Source: Maridesulfovibrio zosterae DSM 11974
GTDB lineage: Bacteria > Desulfobacterota > Desulfovibrionia > Desulfovibrionales > Desulfovibrionaceae
DNA: 64,000 nt
Assembly: GCF_000425265.1 (NCBI RefSeq)
Contig: NZ_AUDC01000010.1
Location: forward strand, 620,001-684,000
Direction: 5' to 3'
A model generated the notes under the pieces. It was not told the DNA's origin, ran no database searches, and saw nothing but the letters and a program-made list of their open reading frames with translations. Shown piece after piece: positions 1 to 8,800 of the stretch (its first letter is position 1; each line of letters begins with the position of its first letter). The translations under genes were made by a program, and so were the position numbers.

Positions 1-8
1 TATGTTTT

Positions 9-983
9 TTAATAATTCATTACTAAACCAGACCAGCTTAGGCCTATTCCAAAACCGAAAAGCATTATTTTATCACCACGCTTTAACTTTCCGCTTTCTT
101 CTGCCCGTTTTATAGCTATAGGGATAGAGGATGAAGTGGTGTTCCCAACCTCGTATAAATCAATAATTAATTTATTCTCAGGGATTTTCAACTTCTTGCC
201 TATTGCTTCAAGAACTTTGCGGCTTGCCTGGTGAAATATGAATAAATCAATGTCAGCCATATCAACGTCAGCATCAGTTGCAAGCTGCGCGATTTGCTGT
301 GGAATAGTTTTGACAGTAAATTGGAATACGCTGTATCCATCCATCTGAAAATCAGGAGCTGCAATTGATGTTTCGCTGTCTCTACCAGTCATTACTCCGA
401 TAGCTGAGTTGTTACAGATTATCGATTTACACCGACTACCATCTGTACCGAATTTAAAGATAGGATTCTGGGCAGGCTTATCCAAAATTGTTGCTGCGCT
501 GCCATCAGAAAAAATAATATACGCGGCCTTATTGTCAGGGGCGATAATTTTAGAATAGTTATCGACAGTAACAAAAAGTACTCTTTGCGCAATTCCTGCA
601 GCCATATATCCGTAAGCTATTGAAAGTCCGTAGCTGTATCCGCTGCAGCCGAGACTTATGTCAAAACATTTAGTTGAGGCAGGAAGTCCTAGTTCATGCT
701 GTAGGCAGGCCGAAACATGTGGCAGGAGCTGATCAGGTGTCTGAGTACAGACTATGAGCGTGTCAGGTAGACTATCTTCAGAAATATTTTCAAGAACTTT
801 TGACGCTGCTTTATATGCGATTTGAAGGGTCGTTTCATCGTTGCTTGCACGGTGAAGGTAACGTATTCCTGTTTTAGGCAAAGAGTTTTGTACATGCCAA
901 TGTGGTTTTGACTTGTCCAGTTCAAAGCAGTCTACAGTTTTTTCTGGAAGATAATATTCAATTTTATGTATAAAATTAGTCAT
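9..983 (-). CDS. 3-oxoacyl-ACP synthase III (FabH-like ketosynthase)
   Basis: A thiolase-fold condensing enzyme of full family length (324 aa). The KAS III triad is visible: Cys113 in the motif GCSGYSYG, His251 in FHQAS and Asn281 in GNTTSSS. KAS III enzymes condense an acyl-CoA with malonyl-ACP in the cytoplasm. FabH homologues outside fatty-acid operons often serve secondary pathways, and this one lies beside surface-glycan genes rather than other fab genes, so its role may be making an acyl group for a special product (inference). The start codon lacks a clear ribosome-binding site. Its operon partners, if any, lie beyond the left edge of the window. Confidence 0.85.
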   Translation of the reverse strand: MTNFIHKIEYYLPEKTVDCFELDKSKPHWHVQNSLPKTGIRYLHRASNDETTLQIAYKAASKVLENISEDSLPDTLIVCTQTPDQLLPHVSACLQHELGLPASTKCFDISLGCSGYSYGLSIAYGYMAAGIAQRVLFVTVDNYSKIIAPDNKAAYIIFSDGSAATILDKPAQNPIFKFGTDGSRCKSIICNNSAIGVMTGRDSETSIAAPDFQMDGYSVFQFTVKTIPQQIAQLATDADVDMADIDLFIFHQASRKVLEAIGKKLKIPENKLIIDLYEVGNTTSSSIPIAIKRAEESGKLKRGDKIMLFGFGIGLSWSGLVMNY

Positions 984-1197
984 GGCTTTTACAAATGTAT
1001 CACTGTGTTTGTCATTGCTTTGTATATATAATTTATGGGGAGTATGTTGCGGGCAGTTGAATGGAATGGAATAGGCAATTACATTCAGTAGTGAATTTAT
1101 CCCCTTGCATTGCTAGGTCGGGTCCTAATAGCCATAATTGCTCATCCATGCAAGCTTATAAAAGTAAAAGAATATACCTTCCTCTGTGTATAATAAA

Positions 1198-1226
1198 TGT
1201 CCGAAGCAGAGTTTCCGCTTCGGACA
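1198..1226 (-). terminator. hairpin downstream of the minus-strand secreted-protein gene
   Basis: A perfect 10-bp stem (TGTCCGAAGC paired with GCTTCGGACA) with a 9-nt loop begins 25 nt past the stop codon of the minus-strand gene at 1251-1829. On that strand the stem is followed by TTTATTATA, a weak U-tract. It most likely terminates that gene. The rest of 984-1250 shows nothing I can identify. Confidence 0.55.
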
Positions 1227-1250
1227 TTGTAATACTTTACGAAGAGTCTA

Positions 1251-1829
1251 TTAGTTTTCATTAATTATTTTTAGAGCTTGAGGTAGGAATATCGGGAAGG
1301 TATCATGTAGTCCGGCCATAAGCTTTCCGGCATTGTCTCCCGTGTTGAGCATATCTTTTTCCTGTTTTGAAATGTAGTTCTGTGCAAAAAGAAGTTTATT
1401 ATTTTTGCTGACCATACCGTCGAACTGGATTTTATATTCCATTTCAAGTTGTCCGGGTCTGTTAATAAAAACCTTATTTGCAATTCCGGTTATTATGAAC
1501 ATATCTCCGGCTTCGTCCATTGTTTCATAATATTCTACGTTGAGCCCCTGAGACTTGAGCTGGCTATATACAGCCTTTCCAATCCATGTGCCAACATCAA
1601 TGGATGGTAGGTATCTGAATATTTGACTTTTACCTATTTGATTGATTGGGCTAGATTCAGTAAATTTTACTACAGCAATCTGGGTTGTACAGTCTGGAAG
1701 ATTGATTTTTATTGGATTGTAATCGAGTTTAAGAATAGTGTCTTTCAGTTTGATATCCTCAGCCATAGCGGATGTTCCCATAATAAAAAGCAAAGTAAGG
1801 ACAAGGATCGCGCAGGTTGTTCTTTTCAT
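1251..1829 (-). CDS. secreted protein of unknown function, faintly YajG-like
   Basis: 192 aa starting with a clean Sec signal peptide (basic MKR, hydrophobic core, cleavage probably after SAMA near residue 23). There is no lipobox cysteine, so the mature protein is probably periplasmic. The mature part has alternating beta-like segments, and the block around VGTWIGKAVYSQLKSQGLNV loosely recalls YajG/ABC-auxiliary lipoproteins that carry an 'accessory subunit' fold. This is only a weak resemblance, and I do not assign a function. It is transcribed alone, divergent from the glycosyltransferase operon at 2067, and ends at a hairpin. Confidence 0.7.
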   Translation of the reverse strand: MKRTTCAILVLTLLFIMGTSAMAEDIKLKDTILKLDYNPIKINLPDCTTQIAVVKFTESSPINQIGKSQIFRYLPSIDVGTWIGKAVYSQLKSQGLNVEYYETMDEAGDMFIITGIANKVFINRPGQLEMEYKIQFDGMVSKNNKLLFAQNYISKQEKDMLNTGDNAGKLMAGLHDTFPIFLPQALKIINEN

Positions 1830-2066
1830 ACTTTCTCCAGATGGTTTATATGGTAGTACGTTGAAGAATATATCACATCCTAATCTAAATGATCTGAGCT
1901 CTTATTGTCAAAGTTCTTTTAACAGATAGATATGGCAACAGACATACGGTAATGGGGATTATCATGAACTCCTCTTGGGTTGACCGTGCTCTTATGCTGG
2001 TTTACTTGCTTTATCTATTTCAAATTCTCCATCGGTGTATAACACCAAACAAGGTTATAAATTTTA

Positions 2067-3584
2067 ATGATGCATACTAAAACAACGAAATTTTATTTAG
2101 AAAATATTTCTGAAATTTATATTATAGCCGCATTATTTCTGTTTACGATTCTGATCAGAATAGTTTCTTTGGAATATATAGAGATTGGCGGAGATTCAAT
2201 AAATGTCTGGAATAATGTAGTCTCTTTGGTCAAAACTGGAAATTTGGTAGAGTGGACGCACCAGACAATGCGTTGGGGCATAACGATGCCACTGTACCTG
2301 ATTCTTAAGTTATTTGGCACTGAAACTCCAAACTATTACATTTTGCCCGTTGTATACTCGGTTATATCAACTGTGCTTGTTTATTATGTGGCAAAGCATA
2401 TTGGGGGTAGAGTTTTTGCTGTTTTCACCGCCGTGCTGCTTGTTTTGTATCCTCCGATGACAACCATGGGAAGTCAGCTCTGGCCCGGCCTTTATGAAAT
2501 GACATATTTGCTTGGATGTGTACTGGCTGTGCTGACATGGCGTGATAAGAATAGCTGGTATTTGCTGGCTATTGCAGGTGTGCTCGCCGGATGTGCCTGG
2601 GGATCAAGGCTCACCTGCATTTACTATGCTCTTGGAATACTATCCTTACTTGTTTTTGATAAAAAAAAGTTTCAGCCGGTATTAATTTTTTCTACTTTCT
2701 TTTTACTTGTTGTCGGAATGGAGTGGTTTTATTTTTATTGTGATACAGGAAATACTCTTGGTCGATTTGGGGTAATGACTCAGACCCATGTTACTCGGGG
2801 TGAATTATTGGTCAGTTTTTCTGAGTACCTGTTGAACTGTTTGAAACTTGTTAAATTCAGAGGGCTTCTTCCGGTTGTTATTGTCAGTTTATTTATTGCT
2901 GTGTGGCTGCTGAGAAAAGGTAGGAGTCTCGAGAAATGTATATCTATACTGTTCCTTGGTGGGCTCTTCTTTAATGTATATATGATTTCAAGTTTGTCCC
3001 CTCTAAAATTAGCAGCTCCTGTAGGGAGTCGTTACTTTACTGCCGCTGTACCATATATGATAATGGTTTTATTATTTGGTATTAACCGGTTGCATAAAAA
3101 ATCACCACACAAAGCTGATGTATTTAAATGGGGGCTCGTGATAGCTTTCGCAGCTTTTACCATCAAGGCTATACCGGCACAAAATACTATTTTTCGTCTG
3201 CAGAAAGATGTAAAGAATGCAAAGCTCATTGCAGCTGAAGATCTGCCTGTGGTAATGCGTTTTAGCGCATGGTCCCCTAATGCTATAGAAAAGGCCGCGA
3301 TGTCTGTTTTTGGATATAAAAAGGAAGGTCGGCTGAAAATTAATGAAACTGATAAAATGATTAAGAATGCTCGGAGAATACGGGTTATGGCATTTGGCTT
3401 GCCAGCTGATGAAGAATATCGGCCCCGGTCAATTGATGGCTATTACTATTTTTATAGAGGAAATATGAGTACTCTCTCTGCTTCTACTCAGGTAGGTCTT
3501 TCCGATTATAATCGTAAGGAACATAAGTTATTAATCGTACCAGTGGAATCTTTGCCAAAAGAAATTACGCGAGGAAATAATTAA
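2067..3584 (+). CDS. GT-C membrane glycosyltransferase (ArnT/PMT-like)
   Basis: 505 aa with about ten hydrophobic helices. It has the GT-C signature of an acidic residue in the first extracytoplasmic loop (Asp43 in GGDS, just after helix 1) and a soluble C-terminal part after about residue 390. Such enzymes move a sugar from a polyprenyl-phosphate donor to an acceptor on the outer face of the inner membrane. The next two genes, a DPM-like GT2 (1-nt gap) and GtrA, are what makes and flips such a donor, so the three form a Gtr-type glycan-modification cassette. Acceptor and sugar cannot be read from the sequence. There are two ATG codons in tandem at the start, and either could be used. Confidence 0.75.
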   Translation: MMHTKTTKFYLENISEIYIIAALFLFTILIRIVSLEYIEIGGDSINVWNNVVSLVKTGNLVEWTHQTMRWGITMPLYLILKLFGTETPNYYILPVVYSVISTVLVYYVAKHIGGRVFAVFTAVLLVLYPPMTTMGSQLWPGLYEMTYLLGCVLAVLTWRDKNSWYLLAIAGVLAGCAWGSRLTCIYYALGILSLLVFDKKKFQPVLIFSTFFLLVVGMEWFYFYCDTGNTLGRFGVMTQTHVTRGELLVSFSEYLLNCLKLVKFRGLLPVVIVSLFIAVWLLRKGRSLEKCISILFLGGLFFNVYMISSLSPLKLAAPVGSRYFTAAVPYMIMVLLFGINRLHKKSPHKADVFKWGLVIAFAAFTIKAIPAQNTIFRLQKDVKNAKLIAAEDLPVVMRFSAWSPNAIEKAAMSVFGYKKEGRLKINETDKMIKNARRIRVMAFGLPADEEYRPRSIDGYYYFYRGNMSTLSASTQVGLSDYNRKEHKLLIVPVESLPKEITRGNN

Positions 3585-3585
3585 G

Positions 3586-4542
3586 ATGAAAATTGCTGTT
3601 TTAATCCCTTGTCTTAATGAAGAAGAGGCAATTACGAGTGTTGTTAACGATTTTTCGAAGCAACTTCCCAGTGCAGAGATATATGTATACGATAACGGCT
3701 CAACTGATCGAACTATAGATGTTGCCAGATCCGCGGGGGCTATTGTCTCAACGGAGTCACGCAAAGGAAAAGGAAATGTAGTCAGCCGGATGTTTGCAGA
3801 TATTGATGCTGATATTTACGTGTTGGTTGATGGAGATGACACATATGATGCTACTGTTGCTCCTGCGATGGTAGATAAATTGCTGGATGAAAATCTGGAT
3901 ATGGTTGTGGGAATACGTGATCATAAAGATGAAGATGAGGCTTATAGATCCGGACACCAGGCTGGTAATGCCCTTTTTAATAAGTTTTTGGGTGTTGTTT
4001 TTGAGAAAACATTTACAGATATTTTCTCTGGGTACCGGATTTTTTCAAAACGGTTTGTAAAAACATTTCCCTGCCTTAGTCGTGGATTTGAAATTGAAAT
4101 GGAAATGAGCATCCATTCTATTGCAGCACGACTTCCTGTTGCCGAGATGGTGACAACTTATGGCAAAAGACCTGAAGGAAGCCACAGCAAGCTTAATACA
4201 TACAGAGACGGCTTTCGTATTTTGATGACGATGATTAACTTACTCAGGCACATTTCCCCATTTAAATTTTACGCAGGTATTGCCGCTCTTCTTGCACTCA
4301 TTTCTTTTGGACTTGGCCTTCCAGTAATAGCGGATTGGTTACAGACCGGGTTAGTTCCTAAATTGCCCACTGCTGTTCTTGCTGCTTCAATCGGGATTAT
4401 ATCATGTCTTTTTTTTGCTATAGGAATTATTTTGAATAGTGTTAGCAGGGGATATACGGAAATGCGTAGGCTGGAGTATCTAAACTTTGCTTCAGCTGCC
4501 GTTTGCTGTTCTGATAAATGCGAAAAAGATAATAAATTTTAA
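3586..4542 (+). CDS. polyprenyl-phosphate glycosyltransferase, GT2 (DPM1/GtrB-like)
   Basis: 318 aa. An N-terminal GT-A fold with PCLNEEE (residues 8-14), DNGSTD (36-41) and the metal/nucleotide motif DGDD at 82-85 is followed by two C-terminal transmembrane segments (about 230-305). This is the architecture of enzymes that load a sugar from a nucleotide donor onto undecaprenyl phosphate on the cytoplasmic face. It sits between the GT-C gene (1-nt gap) and GtrA (2-nt gap), which fits a translationally coupled gtr cassette. Confidence 0.85.
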   Translation: MKIAVLIPCLNEEEAITSVVNDFSKQLPSAEIYVYDNGSTDRTIDVARSAGAIVSTESRKGKGNVVSRMFADIDADIYVLVDGDDTYDATVAPAMVDKLLDENLDMVVGIRDHKDEDEAYRSGHQAGNALFNKFLGVVFEKTFTDIFSGYRIFSKRFVKTFPCLSRGFEIEMEMSIHSIAARLPVAEMVTTYGKRPEGSHSKLNTYRDGFRILMTMINLLRHISPFKFYAGIAALLALISFGLGLPVIADWLQTGLVPKLPTAVLAASIGIISCLFFAIGIILNSVSRGYTEMRRLEYLNFASAAVCCSDKCEKDNKF

Positions 4543-4544
4543 AC

Positions 4545-4925
4545 ATGGAAGTGGGCAACAGTAGGTTTTTAAGATTTTGCTGTATCGGCGGGATAGGTTT
4601 TTTTATTGATGCAGGAATTACCTATATTTTAGTTTGGTCAGGAGCTTCATCTCTTGTGGCCAGAATACCTGCTATTTTGGTTGCATTAACAGTTTGTTAC
4701 CATTTTCACCATGGCTTTACTTTTCGTAAAGGGGGAAAAGCCCCGTGGAGCGGTTGGTATAAGTTTGCAATTTCAAACAGTATAGGCAGTCTGATCAACT
4801 ATGGAGCTTATGTCTTAATAGTTACAGGGTGGCCTTCAATCTCATTAGTAATTCCTTTGATCGTGGGGTCAGCTGCCGCAATGGCAGCCAATTACGTGAT
4901 GTCTGTTTGTTATGTATTTCGATGA
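4545..4925 (+). CDS. GtrA-family membrane protein
   Basis: 126 aa, four predicted transmembrane helices, usual GtrA length, with the characteristic RFCCIGGIGFFIDAG start and ALTVCYHFHHGFTF in the middle. GtrA proteins are thought to flip undecaprenyl-phosphate-linked single sugars to the periplasm. The start lies 2 nt after the stop of the GT2 gene with no separate ribosome-binding site, so translation is probably coupled. The gap to the next gene (4926-5063) holds no signal I can name. Confidence 0.85.
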   Translation: MEVGNSRFLRFCCIGGIGFFIDAGITYILVWSGASSLVARIPAILVALTVCYHFHHGFTFRKGGKAPWSGWYKFAISNSIGSLINYGAYVLIVTGWPSISLVIPLIVGSAAAMAANYVMSVCYVFR

Positions 4926-5063
4926 TCGGTTATCAAGGAAAAACATTATTTTCGCCCAAATCATGTTCTGGACTTTCAAAGACGGGTATGCTTAATTGCC
5001 CAACATCAGGATAGCCTGCAGTCAGCGGAGAGCCTTTTGACTAGACATAGTGAGCTTTAAAAA

Positions 5064-6098
5064 GTGAAAGATATATCTACCATTAACCCGAAAAGAATTC
5101 TGGTATGTCAACTCCGGCAGATCGGAGATGTTGTTTTGTCCACTCCCTCGGTGGCTCTGCTCCACAGAAAGTTTCCTGATGCTGAGATTCATGTCCTGAC
5201 TGAAGATAAATGTGCACAGGTTTTTGATAACAATCCGGCAGTTACTCACGTTTGGAAAATAGTTAAAGAAAACTTACGTAACCCATTAAAAGCTTTGTTG
5301 TTTTACCGCAAAGTAGGACGAAGTGGATATGATCTGGTAGTTGATTTTCAGCAGTTGCCACGTTGTCGGTGGGTTATATTTTTTTGTAATGCTCCGGTTA
5401 AGCTTACTTTTAGACCTCCTTGGTACAATAGGTTCTGGTATACGAACTGGCCGGAGAGCATTCCGGGCGGATATGCCGGGATGTATAAAGCCGGTGTTCT
5501 TAAGCCATTGGGAATTGAATGGCACGGCGATGCGCCACAAATCTTTGTGAGTGAACCGGAAAAAGAAGAGGCGCAAACTTGTCTGGAAGGGTTGGGTATT
5601 AAGGGTGATGAGCCTTTAATAACCGTTGATCCTTCACATAGAAGACATACTCGCAGATGGCCAGCTGAATACTACGGAGAACTGATTAAGCTGATTTCAG
5701 CTGAAAGACCTGAGTATAAATTTTTTCTGCTTTATGGCCCTGGCGAAAAGGATGTCGTGCTTAGAGTCAGTAAAGTCGCCGGGATAGGCGATAAGTGTGT
5801 GATGCTGGAAAAACCAGGTTCTTTAAGGCTTATGGCAGCACTTATAGAGCGGGCTGTACTGCATCTTGGTAATTGTTCTGCGCCTAGACATTTTGCTGTC
5901 GGGGTAGGTACTCCTTCGATCTGTATTCCTGGATCATCCAGCAGTGCCTGGACTTTTCCCTCCGATGAGCATGAAGAGGTTGTTCCTGACCTTGATTGCC
6001 AGCCATGTGGAAGCGAAAGCTGCACGCGAGGTGATCTTGCGTGTCTGAAAAGTTTAATGCCTAAAGATGTTTTGAACAAAGCTTTAGCTAAGCTTTAG
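5064..6098 (+). CDS. glycosyltransferase family 9 (heptosyltransferase-like)
   Basis: 344 aa with a GTG start. The N-terminus RILVCQLRQIGDVVLSTPS is the classic GT9 start (ADP-heptose:LPS heptosyltransferase family), and a second Rossmann-like domain carries TVDPSHRRHTRRWP and the donor-site region LRLMAALIERA..LGNCSAPRHFAV. These enzymes add heptose or related sugars to LPS core in the cytoplasm. The C-terminus contains several cysteines (CQPCGSESC), common in GT9 proteins of this lineage. It follows the gtr cassette by 138 nt and is probably expressed with it or from its own promoter. Confidence 0.85.
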   Translation: MKDISTINPKRILVCQLRQIGDVVLSTPSVALLHRKFPDAEIHVLTEDKCAQVFDNNPAVTHVWKIVKENLRNPLKALLFYRKVGRSGYDLVVDFQQLPRCRWVIFFCNAPVKLTFRPPWYNRFWYTNWPESIPGGYAGMYKAGVLKPLGIEWHGDAPQIFVSEPEKEEAQTCLEGLGIKGDEPLITVDPSHRRHTRRWPAEYYGELIKLISAERPEYKFFLLYGPGEKDVVLRVSKVAGIGDKCVMLEKPGSLRLMAALIERAVLHLGNCSAPRHFAVGVGTPSICIPGSSSSAWTFPSDEHEEVVPDLDCQPCGSESCTRGDLACLKSLMPKDVLNKALAKL

Positions 6099-6179
6099 AT
6101 TCTTCAGGAAATTTAAGACATTTTAAATACAACATGTGTGTACGCCAATAGTGATAGTAAATGCGGGAAATAAAAGAAT

Positions 6180-6632
6180 ATGATTTATGATTACATCGTA
6201 AATCGAATCTTGAAAGGGATTTGGTATCAGTTAAAATGGGGTGTTTTAAGTTTTACCGATCCTATTTTTTATCTTTTTTTATCATTTGGTTTTGTCGGGC
6301 TGTATGTTCCAAGTCCGGATATTACCCTTTCTTTGTGGTGGCTTTTTATTAAAGCTGCTTCAGAAGAATTCTTTTTCAGATTTTTACTTCAGGAAGGGTT
6401 GGACAGATTTTTTCAATATAAGTGGCGTATAGGTCCGCTCAGTCTAGCTAATTTCTTGGCATCACTTATTTTTGCCTGTATGCATCTAATCCACCAACCT
6501 GTAAGCTGGGCGATGTTGACTTTTGTTCCGTCGTTGGCTTTCGGATATATTTGGCAAAGATATAGAAGCGTTATTCCAGGGACGCTTATTCATTTTGCTT
6601 ACAATGCGTTTTTATTTTATCAGTTTATGTAG
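6180..6632 (+). CDS. mrtJ: short CPBP-family glutamic intramembrane protease (MrtJ-like sorting enzyme)
   Basis: 150 aa, almost entirely hydrophobic. All catalytic motifs of the CPBP/Abi family are present: EEFFFR (Glu62, Glu63, Arg67), FACMH with His102, and H138 followed by N142. The protein is very short for CPBP and resembles the compact proteases that NCBI names for the JDVT-CTERM sorting system. Its presumed substrate, the protein at 12572-14796 with a Cys + helix + basic C-terminal signal, lies 6 kb downstream, with only T2SS genes and pglB between them. The protease family is certain by motif; the assignment to the JDVT subgroup is from memory of that family plus context. Confidence 0.72.
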   Translation: MIYDYIVNRILKGIWYQLKWGVLSFTDPIFYLFLSFGFVGLYVPSPDITLSLWWLFIKAASEEFFFRFLLQEGLDRFFQYKWRIGPLSLANFLASLIFACMHLIHQPVSWAMLTFVPSLAFGYIWQRYRSVIPGTLIHFAYNAFLFYQFM

Positions 6633-6758
6633 CAATTTTCTTGTATAGCGCTGCTTGACGGATTTATATAAGTATAGGATGGTTCGTCTGTTTATAAGTG
6701 CTTGAATCGTAAGGAACTGGAAAGTTTCTTTTATTTGGTCTGGTAATAAATTAAAAAA

Positions 6759-8789
6759 ATGAATCAATCATTTCCGGATTTTCCGGTGGAGCCTATGAAG
6801 CTGCACATACGTATATTATATAAAATTTTAGTTTCTTTAATGTTGGTGATGACACTTCTTTCTTCATGGTCTTTTGCACAGCCTGAAGGTGAAGGTTCTA
6901 TTCATGCCAATCTGGAGAGTATTTCTCTTGTTGAGTTCATCAAATTTGTAGGCCGCTATACAGGTAGAAATATTGTATTCAACGCGGGAGCCCTGCCGGG
7001 AACTAATATCAGTGTTTATGCTGGACAGTCACTTTCTGAACCTGAGTTGATAGCAGTTTTTCAAGAGGTTTTGTCCGGATCTGGTTTCTTTTCTGTTACA
7101 CGCGATGGAGTTACCTATATACTTCCTCAAAGAGAAGCTCAGAAAATTGCTCCAAATGTGCAGACCAGCCCTTCCTCTGGTGATGGAGATGAGATGATCA
7201 CCTCAATCTTTCAGCTCAATGAAAAGGCTGACTCTGCTAAAGTTGCTGCTCTTTTGGCGCCATTTGCTTCTAAAATAGGTCAGGTTAGACCCGTGCCTAT
7301 GGCAAGCGCAGTCCTGGTCAGAGATTTGCAGTCAAACGTTACCAAAATGAAAAAGCTGCTTAAGATTATATTAAAAGCTGCTGCAGGTAATGAAACAGCT
7401 GTGTTGGAATTAGTTAAAAGTAATTCTAAAGTCGTTGCCTCGAAGTTAAACTCTTTTTATAAAAAGCTTTCTTCAAATGGGAAGGTTGGTGTCCCCCCTG
7501 TTATTGAAGCTGTTGAGTGGGCCAATAGTTTGCTTGTTTCCGGGACTGACGATCAAATTCAAGCGATCAGAACTTTGATTTCAGAACTTGATAAATCAGA
7601 TGAATCATATTCAAAACTTAAAGTTTATCGTTTGCATAATATCGAAGCTACTGTTGCTGGTGAAGTACTAAAGAGTTTACTGAATGGTGGAAGTTTAAGC
7701 TCAAAGTCCGGTTCCTCCAAAACAGACTCAGCTGCCACCACTGCCTCGAAATCTTCTTCTCTTGGTGAAAACTCAGGAGATTCTCAAGTCTCAGCAGATG
7801 AGAGTACTAATTCGCTTATTGTGATGGCTGAAGCCAGTAAACTTGCCCAGATAGATAAGTTCGTGGAGCAATTGGATCAGGCTCAGGATCAGGTATACAT
7901 TGAAGCTCTCGTTCTTGAAACTACACTCAACAACGCTAAGGAATTTGGTGTTGAGTGGCAGGGTGGTATCGATATGGGAGGAAGCGTAGCTACTCTTGGG
8001 TATACTAAGACTGATGGCAACTTAAATGCCTATGCGTCGAACCCTTCGACTGTCCCCGGGGGGTACTCTATGGGAGTTCTCGGTGATACCATTTCTTATG
8101 CAGGTAAGTCGTTCCCCACTTTAGGTGCCTTAGTCAATTTTACAAAGTCTGCCACTGATTTTAATTTAATATCAGCTCCGCAGATCATGACTCTTGATAA
8201 CTCCGAGGCAGAAATTTTTGTCGGTGAAAACAGGCCGTATAAGACTGGGGAAAGCTCTACAAGCGGGGATTCTGTTGTTTCAACATACTCCTACAAGGAT
8301 GTAGGTATTAAATTAAAAATTACGCCGCGAATTAATCCAGAAGATGGATTGGTAAAACTTGATGTATATCAGACTTATAACACTGTTTCAGGCACTTCAG
8401 GTACACTTGAATTGCCTGTTACCAAAGACAGGACAACTCAGACTTCAGTACTCCTTGCTGATGGGTCTACAATGGTTATTGGTGGTTTGATTCAGTCTGA
8501 TCAAAGTAAGTCAACCAGCGGTGTACCATATCTTTCAGATCTCCCTCTTTTGGGCTGGTTGTTTAAAAGTACAAGCAGAAGTGGAAGTAAAAATACCTTA
8601 ATGGTTTTTCTTTCAGCCCGTATTATCCGGACGAATGAACAACTTGAAGCTTTAAGTAAAGCTAAGATGGATAAGTACAGAAAAGAGCGTGAACGCTTTG
8701 ATAACTATATGGATAACGAGTTCAATACCTATAAAAATGATGAAGAAAAGTCTGAAGATCCCGTATCTTCGAGCCTGTCGAACGGATAG
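6759..8789 (+). CDS. gspD: type II secretion secretin GspD
   Basis: 676 aa outer-membrane secretin. An N-terminal signal sequence ending near SFAQ is followed by N0-N3 domains (the repeated VIAVEWANSLLVSGT / STNSLIVMAEAS blocks are typical N-domain motifs), a Ser-rich insert inside N3, and the C-terminal secretin core with the conserved VPYLSDLPLLGWLFK. The first ATG gives a polar 12-residue extension before the signal peptide; the ATG at 6795 would begin directly with MKLHIRILYK, but its ribosome-binding site (GGAG) is only 3 nt away, so the start is uncertain. gspE follows by 11 nt. No gspG-K genes are present in the window. Confidence 0.92.
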   Translation: MNQSFPDFPVEPMKLHIRILYKILVSLMLVMTLLSSWSFAQPEGEGSIHANLESISLVEFIKFVGRYTGRNIVFNAGALPGTNISVYAGQSLSEPELIAVFQEVLSGSGFFSVTRDGVTYILPQREAQKIAPNVQTSPSSGDGDEMITSIFQLNEKADSAKVAALLAPFASKIGQVRPVPMASAVLVRDLQSNVTKMKKLLKIILKAAAGNETAVLELVKSNSKVVASKLNSFYKKLSSNGKVGVPPVIEAVEWANSLLVSGTDDQIQAIRTLISELDKSDESYSKLKVYRLHNIEATVAGEVLKSLLNGGSLSSKSGSSKTDSAATTASKSSSLGENSGDSQVSADESTNSLIVMAEASKLAQIDKFVEQLDQAQDQVYIEALVLETTLNNAKEFGVEWQGGIDMGGSVATLGYTKTDGNLNAYASNPSTVPGGYSMGVLGDTISYAGKSFPTLGALVNFTKSATDFNLISAPQIMTLDNSEAEIFVGENRPYKTGESSTSGDSVVSTYSYKDVGIKLKITPRINPEDGLVKLDVYQTYNTVSGTSGTLELPVTKDRTTQTSVLLADGSTMVIGGLIQSDQSKSTSGVPYLSDLPLLGWLFKSTSRSGSKNTLMVFLSARIIRTNEQLEALSKAKMDKYRKERERFDNYMDNEFNTYKNDEEKSEDPVSSSLSNG

Positions 8790-8800
8790 CAGGTAGCACA

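Noticed and set aside
1061-1264. Open frame in the gap between the FabH-like gene and the secreted-protein gene
   Set aside because: No ribosome-binding site, biased composition unlike a protein, and it runs through the terminator hairpin at 1198-1226.
4926-5058. In-frame open stretch of 45 codons after the GtrA stop codon
   Set aside because: An open run this long is not rare by chance in this composition, GtrA already has its usual length, and there is no start signal.
6655-6680. TTGACG followed by TATA-like sequences upstream of gspD as a promoter
   Set aside because: The best -10 candidates lie at 12-14 nt spacing, too short for a sigma-70 promoter.
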